A stretch of 64,000 bases of DNA from Paraburkholderia sp. SOS3 (GCF_001922345.1 NZ_CP018812.1:2418001-2482000); one strand, 5' to 3'; positions 8,719 through 17,803 are shown, numbered from the stretch's first letter. Notes: generated from the letters alone by a model not told the origin. Translations and numbers: made by a program.

Positions 8719-10311
8719 ATGCGACGACTCTACACGATGATCAAAACCGCCACCGCGCTCGGGGCGTTGCTTGGCGCCGCGAGCGTGTACGCGCAGACGA
8801 TGGAGGCTGCGCCTGCAAGCCCGGGCGCCACCGTCGATGCGAGCACTGCGAACACCGCGAGCACGACTGCCGCCGCTTCCGCGCGGATTGCGCTGCGCGG
8901 CCTACCCACGGGGCGACCGGTCAGCAAAGAGACGCTCACACCCGACGCGTTCGCGGCGCTGCTTCAGGCGAAATCTCCGGCGCTGCTGCAAATCGCGGGC
9001 ACGCCGAAATGCACCGTCAACATCTATTCGCTCGGCTATCACACAATAGGCGGAGCCGGCGAACCGACCACCGCCGCTACCGCGGTGATGGAGCCTTCCG
9101 GTTCGGCCGCCGGCTGCTCGGGCACGCACCCTGTCGTGCTCTATGGGCACGGCACGTCGACGGACAAGCGCTATGACTCGACCAATCTCAACGGCGATAT
9201 CGACGGCGAAGACGACGCCCTGCTCGTCGCCGCCGTCTACGCTGCGCAAGGCTTTACTGTCGTCATGCCGAACTACGCTGGCTATGCAGGTTCGACGTTG
9301 CCCTATGCGCCGTTTCTGAATGCCGACCAGCAGTCTGCCGATATGATCGACGCGTTGCGCGCCGCACGCATCGGATTTCCTTCGGTGCTGCTCGACAGCA
9401 TTTTCGACAAACTGTTCGTAACCGGTTACTCGCAAGGCGCCCACGTTGCACTGGCAACGTTGCGTGCGATGCAGCAATTGCCGATCGAGTTCCGCCCCGC
9501 GGCATTCGCGGCGGGGAGCGGGCCGTACGCACTCTCGCATCTCGTCGACGAGGAAATCGACGGCGCCCCGAGCGCCTCCGCGCCGTTGCTGTTCGATCTG
9601 ATTGTCGCCAGCTGGCAGCACGCGTACCACAACGTCTATCGCGTGCCGACCGACACGTTTGCCCCGCAATACGCGGCGCGCGCGCCCACCCTTCTCCCCG
9701 GCACGGCGCCCGAAACAACGCTGTTTGCGCAAAACGCGATACCGGCAACTGCGCTGTTCCAGACCGGCTCGCTGCCGCCGCCGGATCTATCGAATCCAAA
9801 CACAGCCCTCGTCGTGCAGTCGGGCTTCGCCCCGGCCGATTTCTTTCTGAACACGAGCTTTCGCGAGCAACTCGTAGCCGACGTCGCCGCCAACCCGTGC
9901 AGCGACGCGACAGGCCAACGAATTGCAAACTGCGCGCCGGCGACCGGTTTTCGGCAGGACGCATTGCACAACGACCTGCTCGACTTCAAGCCTGCCGTTT
10001 CGGTGCAACTGTGCGGCGCGCATTCGGATAGCGTCGTGTACTTCTCGAACACGCAGATCGCCACGAAGTTTTTTCAGCAGGAAGGTGTGGACGCATCGAA
10101 GCTGACCATGATCGACGTCGACCCGGGCAACGCGGCGCCATCCGGGCCGTTCGCGGCACTGCAGGCGGGATTTGCCGCCGCGCGCGCACAGGAAGCCACG
10201 CAGCTCGGCAATACGCCCGCTGCGCAACTGCAGCTGTCGGCCGATATCCATACGCTCGCCGCGCCCTTCTGCGTGGTCGCCGCGCGCAGCTTTTTCCAGA
10301 GCTTCAAATAA
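8719..10311 (+). CDS. Exported alpha/beta hydrolase (lipase-like)
   Basis: A 530-residue secreted protein. The ATG at 8719 follows CGGAGAA and gives a clear Sec signal peptide (basic MRRLYTMIK, hydrophobic core, cleavage after SVYA). A low-complexity Ala/Thr/Ser linker covers about residues 28-58. The hydrolase domain shows VVLYGHGTST (oxyanion region) and the nucleophile elbow VTGYSQGAHVAL (GxSxG). Paired cysteines (CTVN and GCSG; NPCSD and IANC; LCGA and FCVV) suit disulfides in the periplasm or outside the cell. The catalytic His is probably the one in ADIHTLAAPFC. The substrate is not known; secretory lipase or polyester depolymerase-like activity is possible but unproven. Confidence 0.83.
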   Translation: MRRLYTMIKTATALGALLGAASVYAQTMEAAPASPGATVDASTANTASTTAAASARIALRGLPTGRPVSKETLTPDAFAALLQAKSPALLQIAGTPKCTVNIYSLGYHTIGGAGEPTTAATAVMEPSGSAAGCSGTHPVVLYGHGTSTDKRYDSTNLNGDIDGEDDALLVAAVYAAQGFTVVMPNYAGYAGSTLPYAPFLNADQQSADMIDALRAARIGFPSVLLDSIFDKLFVTGYSQGAHVALATLRAMQQLPIEFRPAAFAAGSGPYALSHLVDEEIDGAPSASAPLLFDLIVASWQHAYHNVYRVPTDTFAPQYAARAPTLLPGTAPETTLFAQNAIPATALFQTGSLPPPDLSNPNTALVVQSGFAPADFFLNTSFREQLVADVAANPCSDATGQRIANCAPATGFRQDALHNDLLDFKPAVSVQLCGAHSDSVVYFSNTQIATKFFQQEGVDASKLTMIDVDPGNAAPSGPFAALQAGFAAARAQEATQLGNTPAAQLQLSADIHTLAAPFCVVAARSFFQSFK

Positions 10312-10350
10312 GGAGCGCGGTCGAGATCTGCGCGGCATCCCGGTCGCAGG

Positions 10351-10377
10351 CGGCGAAGTGTGGGGGCAACTTCGCCG
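10351..10377. terminator. Hairpin between convergent genes, possible bidirectional terminator
   Basis: Arms CGGCGAAGT (10351-10359) and ACTTCGCCG (10369-10377) form a perfect 9-bp stem with a 9-base loop. It lies between the converging hydrolase and peroxiredoxin genes. There is no T-run on either side, so termination efficiency is uncertain. Confidence 0.5.
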
Positions 10378-10398
10378 TCCGAGCGTTTCAGGCGCGCG

Positions 10399-11052
10399 TC
10401 ATTTCGGCTGCGCGACATAACGCAGATACGGCTTCAGCGTCTTGAAACCTTGCGGATACTTCTTGTGCGCATCGTCGTCCGATACCGAGGTCGGGATGAT
10501 CACGTCGTCGCCCGGCTTCCAGTTCACTGGCGTAGCGACGGCATGCTTCGCGTTCAGTTGCAGCGAGTCGAGCAGACGCATCACTTCGTCGAAGTTGCGG
10601 CCGGCGCTCATCGGATAGACGAGCATCGCCTTCACTTTCCTGTCCGGACCGATCAGGAATACCGAACGTACGGTCGCGTTGTCGACGGCGGTGCGCGTGC
10701 CGCCGCTCGCGTTCGGGTGAATCATGTCGTATAGCTTCGCGACTGCCAGGTCTGCGTCGCCGATCAACGGGTAGTTGACTGCATGGCCCTGGGTCTCCTC
10801 GATATCCTTGAGCCATTTCCGGTGGTCCGCCACCGGATCGATGCTAAGCCCGATGATTTTTGTATTGCGTTTGTCGAACTCGGCTTTGAGGCCGGCCATA
10901 TAGCCGAGTTCGGTCGTGCAGACGGGTGTGAAATCTTTTGGATGCGAAAACAGGATGGCCCACTTGTCGCCGATCCAGTCGTGAAAACGGATCGTCCCCT
11001 CGGTCGTTTCGGCAGTGAAATCGGGCGCCTCTTCTCCTAAACGAATGGACAT
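10399..11052 (-). CDS. 1-Cys peroxiredoxin (Prx6 type)
   Basis: A 217-residue thiol peroxidase that reduces hydrogen peroxide and organic peroxides. The active-site motif is FTPVCTTELG with the peroxidatic Cys45. It is the only cysteine in the protein, so this is a true 1-Cys enzyme that depends on an outside thiol. The longer C-terminal region (VNWKPGDDVIIPTSVSDDDA) and overall length are those of the Prx6 branch rather than AhpC. The start is the ATG at 11052 with AAGGAGG upstream. It is convergent with the exported hydrolase gene and separated by about 250 bases from the cytochrome operon upstream on the same strand, so it is probably transcribed alone. A glutaredoxin gene sits elsewhere in the window and could be a reductant, but that is a guess. 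Confidence 0.92.
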   Translation of the reverse strand: MSIRLGEEAPDFTAETTEGTIRFHDWIGDKWAILFSHPKDFTPVCTTELGYMAGLKAEFDKRNTKIIGLSIDPVADHRKWLKDIEETQGHAVNYPLIGDADLAVAKLYDMIHPNASGGTRTAVDNATVRSVFLIGPDRKVKAMLVYPMSAGRNFDEVMRLLDSLQLNAKHAVATPVNWKPGDDVIIPTSVSDDDAHKKYPQGFKTLKPYLRYVAQPK

Positions 11053-11306
11053 TTTTCAGCCTCCTTGGGTTGAGCGCGTCGGTTCCGGTAATCCCGCCGT
11101 AGACGCGAACGCAGATAACGGCTGCTTGAATTGTAGTCAGGTTGTCGGCTAAGAGATTACGTTTGACGCCTTGTTTTTGGGGATTTGCGTGCGGCTCATG
11201 CTTGAAGCAGAGGCGCATCGCCGATACTTCGGACGAAAGCCGAACTCGACCGATGACCGTGCGGGTTTCGTACGTTCGGTTACTGCGCCCCGTGCGTGAC
11301 AGCGCT

Positions 11307-12617
11307 TCACGGCGCGCGGGTCGCGCTGCGGACCTTCGCCACGGCCTTTGCGCTAACCGCCGGCGCAGCGTTGTTCCAGTTGCCGCGCACGAAAGTCAGC
11401 ACGTCCGCGATCTGCTCGTCGGTCAGCATCGCGTGGTACTTCGGCATCGGATATGGCGCCGGCACGCCGCCGATGACAAGTGCGCCCGTGCCGTTCAACG
11501 TGACGTTGATCAGCGATACGGGATCGGGCTCGAGCACGTTCGGATTGCCCGCAAGCGGCGCGAGCCATGGCGCCGCGCCCAGTCCGCCCGCGCCGTGGCA
11601 ATGCATGCAGTAAGTCGCATACGTATGCGCGCCCCGGTTGTCAGGCATCGCGGCCAGCACCACGCGCTCGCCGTCCGGATGCGGCGCATACGGCGGCCCA
11701 TCGTCGCTGCGGCCGCCCGGCAGCGATTTGATATAGCGAGCGATCGCGCGCGTGTCTGCATCGGTCAGCGCCTGCGTGCTGTAGTTGATCACGTCGGTCA
11801 TCGAACCGAATGCCGTCGCGTGTGCATTCGCGCCCGTGCGCAGGAACGTATTGAGGTCGTCCTCGCTCCAGCGTCCGAGGCCCGTGTTGTGATTGCCGGT
11901 CAGGTTCGACGCAAACCAGTTCTCGAGCGGCGCGCCCGTCAGGAACGCGCGCCCGCTCTCGTCGAGCGCTTTTTCCTGAAAGCCGATGCCGCGCGGCGTG
12001 TGGCAGGCGCCGCAATGGCCGAGCCCTTGCACGAGGTACGCGCCGCGATTCCATTGCGCGTCCTTGCCGGTTTTCGTCTGGTAACGCGCGTTGTCGAGAA
12101 AGACGATGTTCCAGAGCTTGAGCGGCCAGCGCATGTTGAGCGGCCACGGAATGTCGCTCGCGCGGTTCGCCTGTTTGACCGGCGGCACGCCGTGCATGAA
12201 GTACGCGTAGAGCGCGTTCATGTCGGCATCGCTGACTTTCGCGTACGACGGGTACGGCATCGCCGGATACAGCGCATGACCGTCCGGCGCGACGCCTTCA
12301 CGCACGGCTCGTGCGAAATCGGCTTCGCTGTAGCGGCCGATGCCGGTCTCGCGGTCCGGCGTGATGTTCGTCGAGAAGATGCGGCCCATCGGCGTCGTCA
12401 TCGGCAGGCCGCCGGCAAACGGCTTGCCGCGCGGCGTCGAGTGGCAGGCGAGGCAGTCGCCGGCCCTGGCGAGATATTCGCCGCGCGCGACCAGCGCGGC
12501 ATCGGCCTTCGCGCCTTGTGCGTGACAGGTGGCCGGGAGGCCGCCGCACAGCGCGACAAGCGCCGCGGCGGCCATTTGCATCAGGCGCGGATACGAGAAG
12601 CGCGGATACGAGTTCAC
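11307..12617 (-). CDS. Tri-haem cytochrome c subunit of a periplasmic dehydrogenase
   Basis: A 436-residue exported cytochrome. After a signal peptide (hydrophobic MQMAAAALVALCG, cleavage near CHAQ) come three CxxCH haem sites: CLACH, CGACH and CMHCH. This is the pattern of the AdhB-like electron-transfer subunit that passes electrons from a dehydrogenase to ubiquinone or terminal oxidases. The start is the GTG at 12617, preceded by GAGGAGAG; the frame is open further upstream only as a shadow of the next gene. It lies 11 bases after the molybdenum subunit gene, so the three genes form one operon (2Fe-2S, Mo, cytochrome). The partner arrangement resembles isoquinoline oxidoreductase, nicotinate and aldehyde dehydrogenase complexes. 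Confidence 0.92.
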   Translation of the reverse strand: MNSYPRFSYPRLMQMAAAALVALCGGLPATCHAQGAKADAALVARGEYLARAGDCLACHSTPRGKPFAGGLPMTTPMGRIFSTNITPDRETGIGRYSEADFARAVREGVAPDGHALYPAMPYPSYAKVSDADMNALYAYFMHGVPPVKQANRASDIPWPLNMRWPLKLWNIVFLDNARYQTKTGKDAQWNRGAYLVQGLGHCGACHTPRGIGFQEKALDESGRAFLTGAPLENWFASNLTGNHNTGLGRWSEDDLNTFLRTGANAHATAFGSMTDVINYSTQALTDADTRAIARYIKSLPGGRSDDGPPYAPHPDGERVVLAAMPDNRGAHTYATYCMHCHGAGGLGAAPWLAPLAGNPNVLEPDPVSLINVTLNGTGALVIGGVPAPYPMPKYHAMLTDEQIADVLTFVRGNWNNAAPAVSAKAVAKVRSATRAP

Positions 12618-12628
12618 GTTGACTCTCC

Positions 12629-14863
12629 TCACGCCGTCTGGCCCGGGCGCAATTGATCGCCGACCGGCAGCCGACGCACGCGCGTGCCGGTCGCCGCGAA
12701 AATGGCGTTGGTCACGGCCGGAATCACCGCCGACGTGCCCGGTTCGCCGATGCCGCCCGGCGCTTCCTCGCTTTTCACGATGATCGTCTCGATGCGCGGT
12801 GCCTCGTTGATCCGCATCACGCGATAGTCGGTGAAGTTCGTCTGTTCGACGCGGCCGTCCTTCAGCGTGATTTCGCCCCACAGCGTGGCGGTGATGCCGA
12901 AGATCGCGCCGCCCTCGATCTGTGCTTCGATCGTGTTCGGATTCACGACGTGCCCGCAATCGACCGCACAGACGACGCGCTCGACCCGCACCTCGCCGTC
13001 TTTCACGTCGACCTCGGCAACCACGCACAGGAAGCTGCCGAACGCGTTCATCACCGATACGCCGCGCCCTTTGCCTTTCGGCATCCCGGTGCCCCAGCCG
13101 GCCGCGCGCGCCGCGACGTCGAGCACATTGCGCGCGCGCGGCGTCTTGCCGAGCAGCGCGCGCCGGTATTCGACCGGGTCCGTCTTCGACTCGTGCGCGA
13201 GTTCATCGACGAAGCTCTCGACGACGAAGGTGCCGCGCGTCGGACCCACGCCGCGCCAGAATGCAGTTGGAATGCCGCGCGGCTCCTCGCGCACGTAGTC
13301 GATGCGCTGCGCGTGAACGTCGTACGGCAGCGTTGCGGCGACTTCGATCACGTCCGGATCGATGCCGTTCTTGAACCACTCCGGATACCAGCGCGCGACG
13401 ATCGACGAGCCCGCGATGCGGTGCGTCCACGCGACGGGCTTGCCGTTCGAATCGAGTCCGGCGGCGATGCTATCGAAGTAGCACGGCCGGAACATGTCGT
13501 GCTGGATGTCTTCCTCGCGGCTCCACATCACCTTCACCGGCGCATCGACCTGCTTGCCGATCGCGACCGCCTGCCGGGCGACGTCCGATTCGAGCCGGCG
13601 CCCGAAGCCGCCGCCGATCAGGAAGTTGTGCACGACGATCCTGTCCGGCGGCAAACCCGTGACCTTGACCGCTTCGTCGACGACCCGCGTCGGCACCTGC
13701 GTGCCGATCCATACTTCGCACCGGTCGCCCGTCACATGGACCGTGCAGTTCATCGGCTCCATCGTTGCGTGCGCAAGGAACGGCTGCTGATAAACCGCGT
13801 CCATGTTTTTTGCCGCGCCCTTGAAGGCCGCATCGACGTCGCCATCCTTGCGTGCGATCGCGCCGGGACGTTGCGAGGCGCGCCGCAGATCGTCGAACAG
13901 CATCGCAGTGGTCAGATTCGCGTTGGCGCCTTCGTGCCAGTCGATCACGAGCGCGCTTGCGCCGCGCTTCGCGGCCCACGTGTGGTCGGCGACCACCGCC
14001 ACCGCGTTGTCCAGCTTCACGATCTGCCGCACGCCTGGCTGCGCAAGCGCGACGCGATCGTCGACTTTCGCGAGCTTGCCGCCGATCACCGGGCAATTGA
14101 CGACCATCGCAACGAGCATCCCGGGCTCGCGCACGTCGATGCCGAAGCGCGCGACGCCGTTCACTTTTTCCGGCGAATCGAGGCGCTTATGCGGTGTGCC
14201 GATCAGCGTGAATGTCTGCGGCTTTTTCAGCGTGACGGTCTTGAGCAGATCGGCGTTGACGGGCAAGCCGGCCGCGCGCGACGCGCATTCGCCGTAGCCA
14301 AGCGTGCGGCCGCTCGCCGTATCCGTGATAACTGCGTCGCGCGCGACGCAGGCCGCGGCATCCACCTGCCACTGTTGTGCCGCCGCATTGACGAGCAGCA
14401 TGCGCGCCGCGGCGCCGGCCCGCCGCATCGGCTCCCATGTCGCGCGAATCGATAGCGAGCCGCCCGTGGCCTGCTGACCGAGCAGCGGATCGGCATAAAG
14501 TCTCGCGTCCGGCGGCGCATGCTCGACCTTCACGCGATCGAGCGGTACGGCGAGTTCTTCGGCGATCAGCATTGGAATCGCCGTATAGACACCCTGCCCC
14601 ATCTCGACCTTGGAAATGACAAGCGCGATGCTGCCGTCCGGATCGATGCGAATAAATGCGTCGGGGGCGAATACACCCGCTGGCGGCTGCAGCGAACCGT
14701 CGCCGGCAATCACACTCGCGGAGGCAGGGGCGCCGTCGCTGCGCGCATCGAAGCTCACGCCGAGCAGCAAACCGCCGCCCGCCGCGACGCCGACACTGAG
14801 CCCGGCACGCAAAAAATCACGCCGGCTGAAAGCGCGCTCCACGCTGTGCGGTGGAATGCGCAT
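12629..14863 (-). CDS. Tat-exported molybdenum hydroxylase large subunit (IorB-like)
   Basis: A 744-residue molybdopterin subunit of the xanthine dehydrogenase superfamily, isoquinoline 1-oxidoreductase beta branch. The N-terminus carries a Tat signal (SRRDFLRAG, Arg14-Arg15, then a hydrophobic stretch). Cofactor contacts include VEMGQGVYTAIPMLIAEE and GGGFGRRLESD, and the catalytic glutamate is in the C-terminal GGIGEPGTSAVIPAV. The start is the ATG at 14863 with GGGAG upstream, one base after the stop of the small subunit. The family hydroxylates N-heterocycles or oxidises aldehydes; the substrate cannot be told from motifs. The Tat signal with the tri-haem cytochrome indicates turnover in the periplasm and electron delivery to the respiratory chain. 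Confidence 0.92.
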   Translation of the reverse strand: MRIPPHSVERAFSRRDFLRAGLSVGVAAGGGLLLGVSFDARSDGAPASASVIAGDGSLQPPAGVFAPDAFIRIDPDGSIALVISKVEMGQGVYTAIPMLIAEELAVPLDRVKVEHAPPDARLYADPLLGQQATGGSLSIRATWEPMRRAGAAARMLLVNAAAQQWQVDAAACVARDAVITDTASGRTLGYGECASRAAGLPVNADLLKTVTLKKPQTFTLIGTPHKRLDSPEKVNGVARFGIDVREPGMLVAMVVNCPVIGGKLAKVDDRVALAQPGVRQIVKLDNAVAVVADHTWAAKRGASALVIDWHEGANANLTTAMLFDDLRRASQRPGAIARKDGDVDAAFKGAAKNMDAVYQQPFLAHATMEPMNCTVHVTGDRCEVWIGTQVPTRVVDEAVKVTGLPPDRIVVHNFLIGGGFGRRLESDVARQAVAIGKQVDAPVKVMWSREEDIQHDMFRPCYFDSIAAGLDSNGKPVAWTHRIAGSSIVARWYPEWFKNGIDPDVIEVAATLPYDVHAQRIDYVREEPRGIPTAFWRGVGPTRGTFVVESFVDELAHESKTDPVEYRRALLGKTPRARNVLDVAARAAGWGTGMPKGKGRGVSVMNAFGSFLCVVAEVDVKDGEVRVERVVCAVDCGHVVNPNTIEAQIEGGAIFGITATLWGEITLKDGRVEQTNFTDYRVMRINEAPRIETIIVKSEEAPGGIGEPGTSAVIPAVTNAIFAATGTRVRRLPVGDQLRPGQTA

Positions 14864-14864
14864 A

Positions 14865-15320
14865 TCACGCTCCCTTTGCGGCCTGTTTGATTGCAGCGCG
14901 AATTCGCACGTAGGTGCCGCAGCGGCAGATGTTGCCGGCCATCGCCATATCGATGTCGGCATCGCTCGGCTGCGGATGCGCGGCGAGCAGCGCGGCGGCC
15001 GACATGATCTGACCGGACTGGCAGTAGCCGCACTGCACGACATCGAGATCGAGCCATGCCTGCTGGATCTTGCGGCCTGCCGGCGTGCTGCCGATCGCCT
15101 CGATCGTCGTGACCTTGCGTGTGCCGACGGCTGCGATCGGCATCACGCACGAGCGCACTGGCTGGCCATCGAGATGGACCGTGCACGCGCCGCACTGTGC
15201 AATGCCGCAGCCAAACTTCGTGCCGGTCAGGCCGACGAGATCGCGCAGTACCCACAAAAGCGGCATTTCCGGCGTCGCGTCGACCTGCTGGTCTTGTCCG
15301 TTGACGTTGACGGTGAACAT
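14865..15320 (-). CDS. 2Fe-2S small subunit of molybdenum hydroxylase (IorA-like)
   Basis: A 151-residue protein with two iron-sulfur clusters that relay electrons from the Mo centre. The N-terminal plant-ferredoxin-like cluster uses CGIAQCGAC plus the Cys of PVRSC. The C-terminal four-helix domain binds the second cluster through CGYCQSG and CRCGTY. Length and order match the family exactly. There is no signal peptide, so it is expected to be co-exported with the Tat-tagged large subunit. The start is the ATG at 15320 with GGGAG upstream. It is the first gene of the three-gene operon, whose promoter should lie in 15321-15400. Confidence 0.94.
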   Translation of the reverse strand: MFTVNVNGQDQQVDATPEMPLLWVLRDLVGLTGTKFGCGIAQCGACTVHLDGQPVRSCVMPIAAVGTRKVTTIEAIGSTPAGRKIQQAWLDLDVVQCGYCQSGQIMSAAALLAAHPQPSDADIDMAMAGNICRCGTYVRIRAAIKQAAKGA

Positions 15321-15550
15321 CGTAGCTCCCGCATTCCGTGAAGCGAGTTGCGTTGTGTTCGGATGGCGCTCGCGCGGGACGTAGCTACTGCGGGACGCGG
15401 CGCCGGCATCGACAATCAGGATCTTCTATCAACGCGGGCGCGGCGGTTTGCCGATTCGAACGGATCATTTCGCGATCCGTCATGGGGATGGAGGCCGCCG
15501 GTTCAGCACGTGTCGTTAGGACATCATAGGCGTGCGAAACGATATCGGCT

Positions 15551-15598
15551 AAAAGAAAATGCGGGCGCGCGCCGAGCGCATGCACGCGCTCAGCGCGC
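15551..15598 (-). terminator. Probable terminator of the small RHH-like gene
   Basis: Arms 15567-15579 and 15586-15598 pair over 13 bases with one mismatch around a 6-base loop. On the minus strand the stem is followed by a T-rich run (A-rich 15551-15560 on the plus strand) after six bases. It starts just past the stop codon at 15601. Confidence 0.55.
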
Positions 15599-15600
15599 CG

Positions 15601-15870
15601 TCATTTGGCGTTCTGCCGCTTGTGAACCGGCTCTTCGCTATAGAACTCGTGCTGTTCGGTCTCACTGAGGGCGTTCAGAATGCTCGTCGTCTTTTCGTTG
15701 ATGAGATTCTCGACCGTATTCGTGATCGTGTTGCCATAGTGGCTGGCAAGCCGTTCGAGGTTGCGCTTCGTCGATATCCGGACAAAAACGGACAAGCGTT
15801 CGCTCCCTCCCCCGGGCCCTAGATGCCGCTGCCGGTACCTTCGCTGCTTTTCGGAGTTCGATAATCCCAT
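15601..15870 (-). CDS. Small ribbon-helix-helix-like protein
   Basis: An 89-residue basic protein, not a family I can name. The first 22 residues are strongly charged (MGLSNSEKQRRYRQRHL), followed by a strand-like RLSVFVRIST and two predicted helices (KRNLERLASHYG and NTVENLINEKTTSILNAL). Strand plus two helices is the layout of ribbon-helix-helix DNA-binding proteins such as plasmid copy-control or antitoxin regulators. The start is taken as the ATG at 15870; the frame stays open upstream but the composition there is not protein-like. Translation initiation is only weakly supported (GGAA at about 10 bases). A probable terminator follows at once. No toxin or partner gene is evident next to it. 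Confidence 0.6.
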   Translation of the reverse strand: MGLSNSEKQRRYRQRHLGPGGGSERLSVFVRISTKRNLERLASHYGNTITNTVENLINEKTTSILNALSETEQHEFYSEEPVHKRQNAK

Positions 15871-16214
15871 TGCGTCATTTCCATTCCGTCTTGGGCCCGG
15901 TGCTTCCGGACACCTGGTTGCCGCTTCAATGGATATCGGCCACAACCAATCAGCATTTAGGGTGGGGTAAAAGTTATGCGGTAACCGCTGTGGCCCAAAG
16001 CCGGCCGGGTGTTCCGGCAGAGCCGCCAGCAGAGCGGCTCCGCCTTGATCGGCGGGGCTGCGAGCGAGCGCGGCGCGCGCTGCCCGGATTCGCATAAACG
16101 TTTGCGAGTTCGTCTTCCCGGGCCAGGGCTATCGCGTCGTCACTCGTCATCTTTATGTGATCCCGGCTCATATTCGAGCCGATTTCTTTCATTATTCATA
16201 CGGATGCGGTTCGA
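15871..16214. other. Gene-poor stretch upstream of the RHH-like gene
   Basis: About 344 bases. A minus-strand frame at 15974-16192 begins with plausible residues (MSRDHIKMTSDDAIALARED) but degenerates into Arg/Ser-rich sequence, so I do not call a gene. A GCGG-TAA-CCGC dyad is at 15978-15988. An AT-richer part near 15945-15985 could be the promoter of the small gene. The other end (16180-16214) lies past the stop of the EAL gene's upstream neighbour on the same strand and shows no terminator I recognise. Confidence 0.45.
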
Positions 16215-17639
16215 TCAATGCGACTGGAACGCATGCATGAAACGCGGCGGAGAATCGTCCTTGCGATGCCTCATCTCGTCGTCGAAGAACGTCGAGAAGC
16301 GCGAAGCGGAGATCGCTTTGCCCAGATAGAAGCCCTGTGCGAGATCGATATGCGCGCGCCCGACCGCATGGAACTGGCTCACGCCTTCGACGCCGTCGAC
16401 CACCACGGCCATGCTCAAACGCCGTCCCGCACTCGCCATCTCCTGCAACTGATGCGCGCGTGCGCCCTCTTCGAGGCCCATCACCTCGCGATCGACCTTC
16501 ACGAAATCGCAGCCGGCTCGCGCGGCCGAGTCGAGCGCCGGCGATGCCGACCGCACATGCGACACGCCGACCCGAATCCTGTCGGTACGCAATTGCGCGA
16601 CCGCGGATACCACATCCGATATGTCATCGATCGGCATCTGCAGAATGACATGGCTTTTTGCCGTCAGTCGATTCGCCATCCTGACGAGTTTCGCAATCGA
16701 GTCGGCCGAATCGAGCATCGACGCCGGCACATCGACGATCAGATAAAGCGAATCGCCGTGGTCTAACGTTTCGAGTTCGGTCGCGGCGGTCTCGAACACA
16801 TGGTCGAGAATGCGCTCCGCGATCGGCGTGCGATCGAGCTGCTCCATATACCATTCGGCGCCGCGAATGCCATGCACCGAATTGCGCCAGCGCAGCATCA
16901 CTTCGAGGCCCACACACTTCTGCGTGCGCGTGTAGAAGACCGGTTGATACTCGAGATGAAATTCGTTGCGCCGCAGTCCGCGCCGCGCGGCGCGCGCAAG
17001 TGACGCGCGCGGACTGAACCAGCGTGCGCGTGCGAGCATCGCGCCTGCGATAAGCGCGGCGATCAATGCGGCGCCAAGCACGATCGCGATGCCGATGCGG
17101 ATCACGAGCGGCCAGTCGGTCGTGGGACCCGGCGAATCCGAGGCGCCGTCGCGAGGCGCGTCGGTGCTCGAATGCGCGTTTTCGATCGGGGCCGGTGCAG
17201 GCGCCGCAGCGTGTGCCGTCGAGGGCTTACCGAACGACGCGCCGATACCGCCGCTGACGGCGGTAGTCAGATTCTGCTGCGCGTTCGCATGGGGCGTGGG
17301 CGTACCTGTCGCGGTTTGTTGCGCGGCCGGATCGAACGGCGCCGAGGTCTGTGCCTCGCCGCCGTCACCGCTCGCCGCGATCTGCGTGAAACGGCAGTTG
17401 ACCGGTGCGTCAGCGCCGAGCGTCTCGTTCATGCCCATGCCGCCGAGTGGCGCCGGCAAGCGAAGCACGGCGGGTCCTGCGCAATCGGTACCTGAAAACG
17501 CGCCGCCGGCGGAATCGTTTGCGTTTGCGGCCGCCAATTGCGCCGATTGCGCCGACGCGGCGAGCGCCGCTGCATAGGCCGCTTGCGCGAACATGCAGAC
17601 AGCGAATACGCAGTACACCCCGATGTTTCTCGATCGCAT
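16215..17639 (-). CDS. Membrane-anchored degenerate EAL-domain protein
   Basis: A 474-residue protein: N-terminal signal/anchor (about 8-30), an Ala/Ser/Thr/Pro-rich periplasmic stretch of about 145 residues with two cysteines (53 and 82), a membrane helix at about 178-202, and a cytoplasmic EAL domain at about 215-455. The fold is recognisable (YQPVFYTRTQKCVGLEVMLRW, FVKVDREVM, AQGFYLGKA), but the catalytic set is broken. EAL reads EVM (246-248), the metal Asn position is Asp303, the ExTE glutamate is missing, the DDFG pair reads VSHV, and EGVE reads DGVE. Only Glu246, Lys381 and Gln435 remain. It should not hydrolyse cyclic di-GMP and may be a binding or scaffold protein. No Shine-Dalgarno sequence is close to the ATG at 17639. 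Confidence 0.86.
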   Translation of the reverse strand: MRSRNIGVYCVFAVCMFAQAAYAAALAASAQSAQLAAANANDSAGGAFSGTDCAGPAVLRLPAPLGGMGMNETLGADAPVNCRFTQIAASGDGGEAQTSAPFDPAAQQTATGTPTPHANAQQNLTTAVSGGIGASFGKPSTAHAAAPAPAPIENAHSSTDAPRDGASDSPGPTTDWPLVIRIGIAIVLGAALIAALIAGAMLARARWFSPRASLARAARRGLRRNEFHLEYQPVFYTRTQKCVGLEVMLRWRNSVHGIRGAEWYMEQLDRTPIAERILDHVFETAATELETLDHGDSLYLIVDVPASMLDSADSIAKLVRMANRLTAKSHVILQMPIDDISDVVSAVAQLRTDRIRVGVSHVRSASPALDSAARAGCDFVKVDREVMGLEEGARAHQLQEMASAGRRLSMAVVVDGVEGVSQFHAVGRAHIDLAQGFYLGKAISASRFSTFFDDEMRHRKDDSPPRFMHAFQSH

Positions 17640-17803
17640 AGTCGTGTGGTTAATGTTGCCGCACTTTCATTTCATTCCTCGCGGAATGGCCCGCTTGCCC
17701 GGCTTCTAAAGGCCGTGCTTAACGGGCTAACGCGTTTGCGTCCGAATATGAGCGGCACCGGCCGCGACGCAAACGTGTGCGCTTACGGCAAGGAACAGAC
17801 GTC

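Noticed and set aside
12653..14455. A 600-codon plus-strand frame opposite the molybdenum subunit
   Set aside because: Shadow frame; composition is unlike any protein and the opposite gene is well supported.
15974..16192. A 72-codon minus-strand frame starting with plausible residues
   Set aside because: Only the first 30 residues look like a protein; the rest is Arg/Ser-rich and no ribosome binding site or partner supports it.
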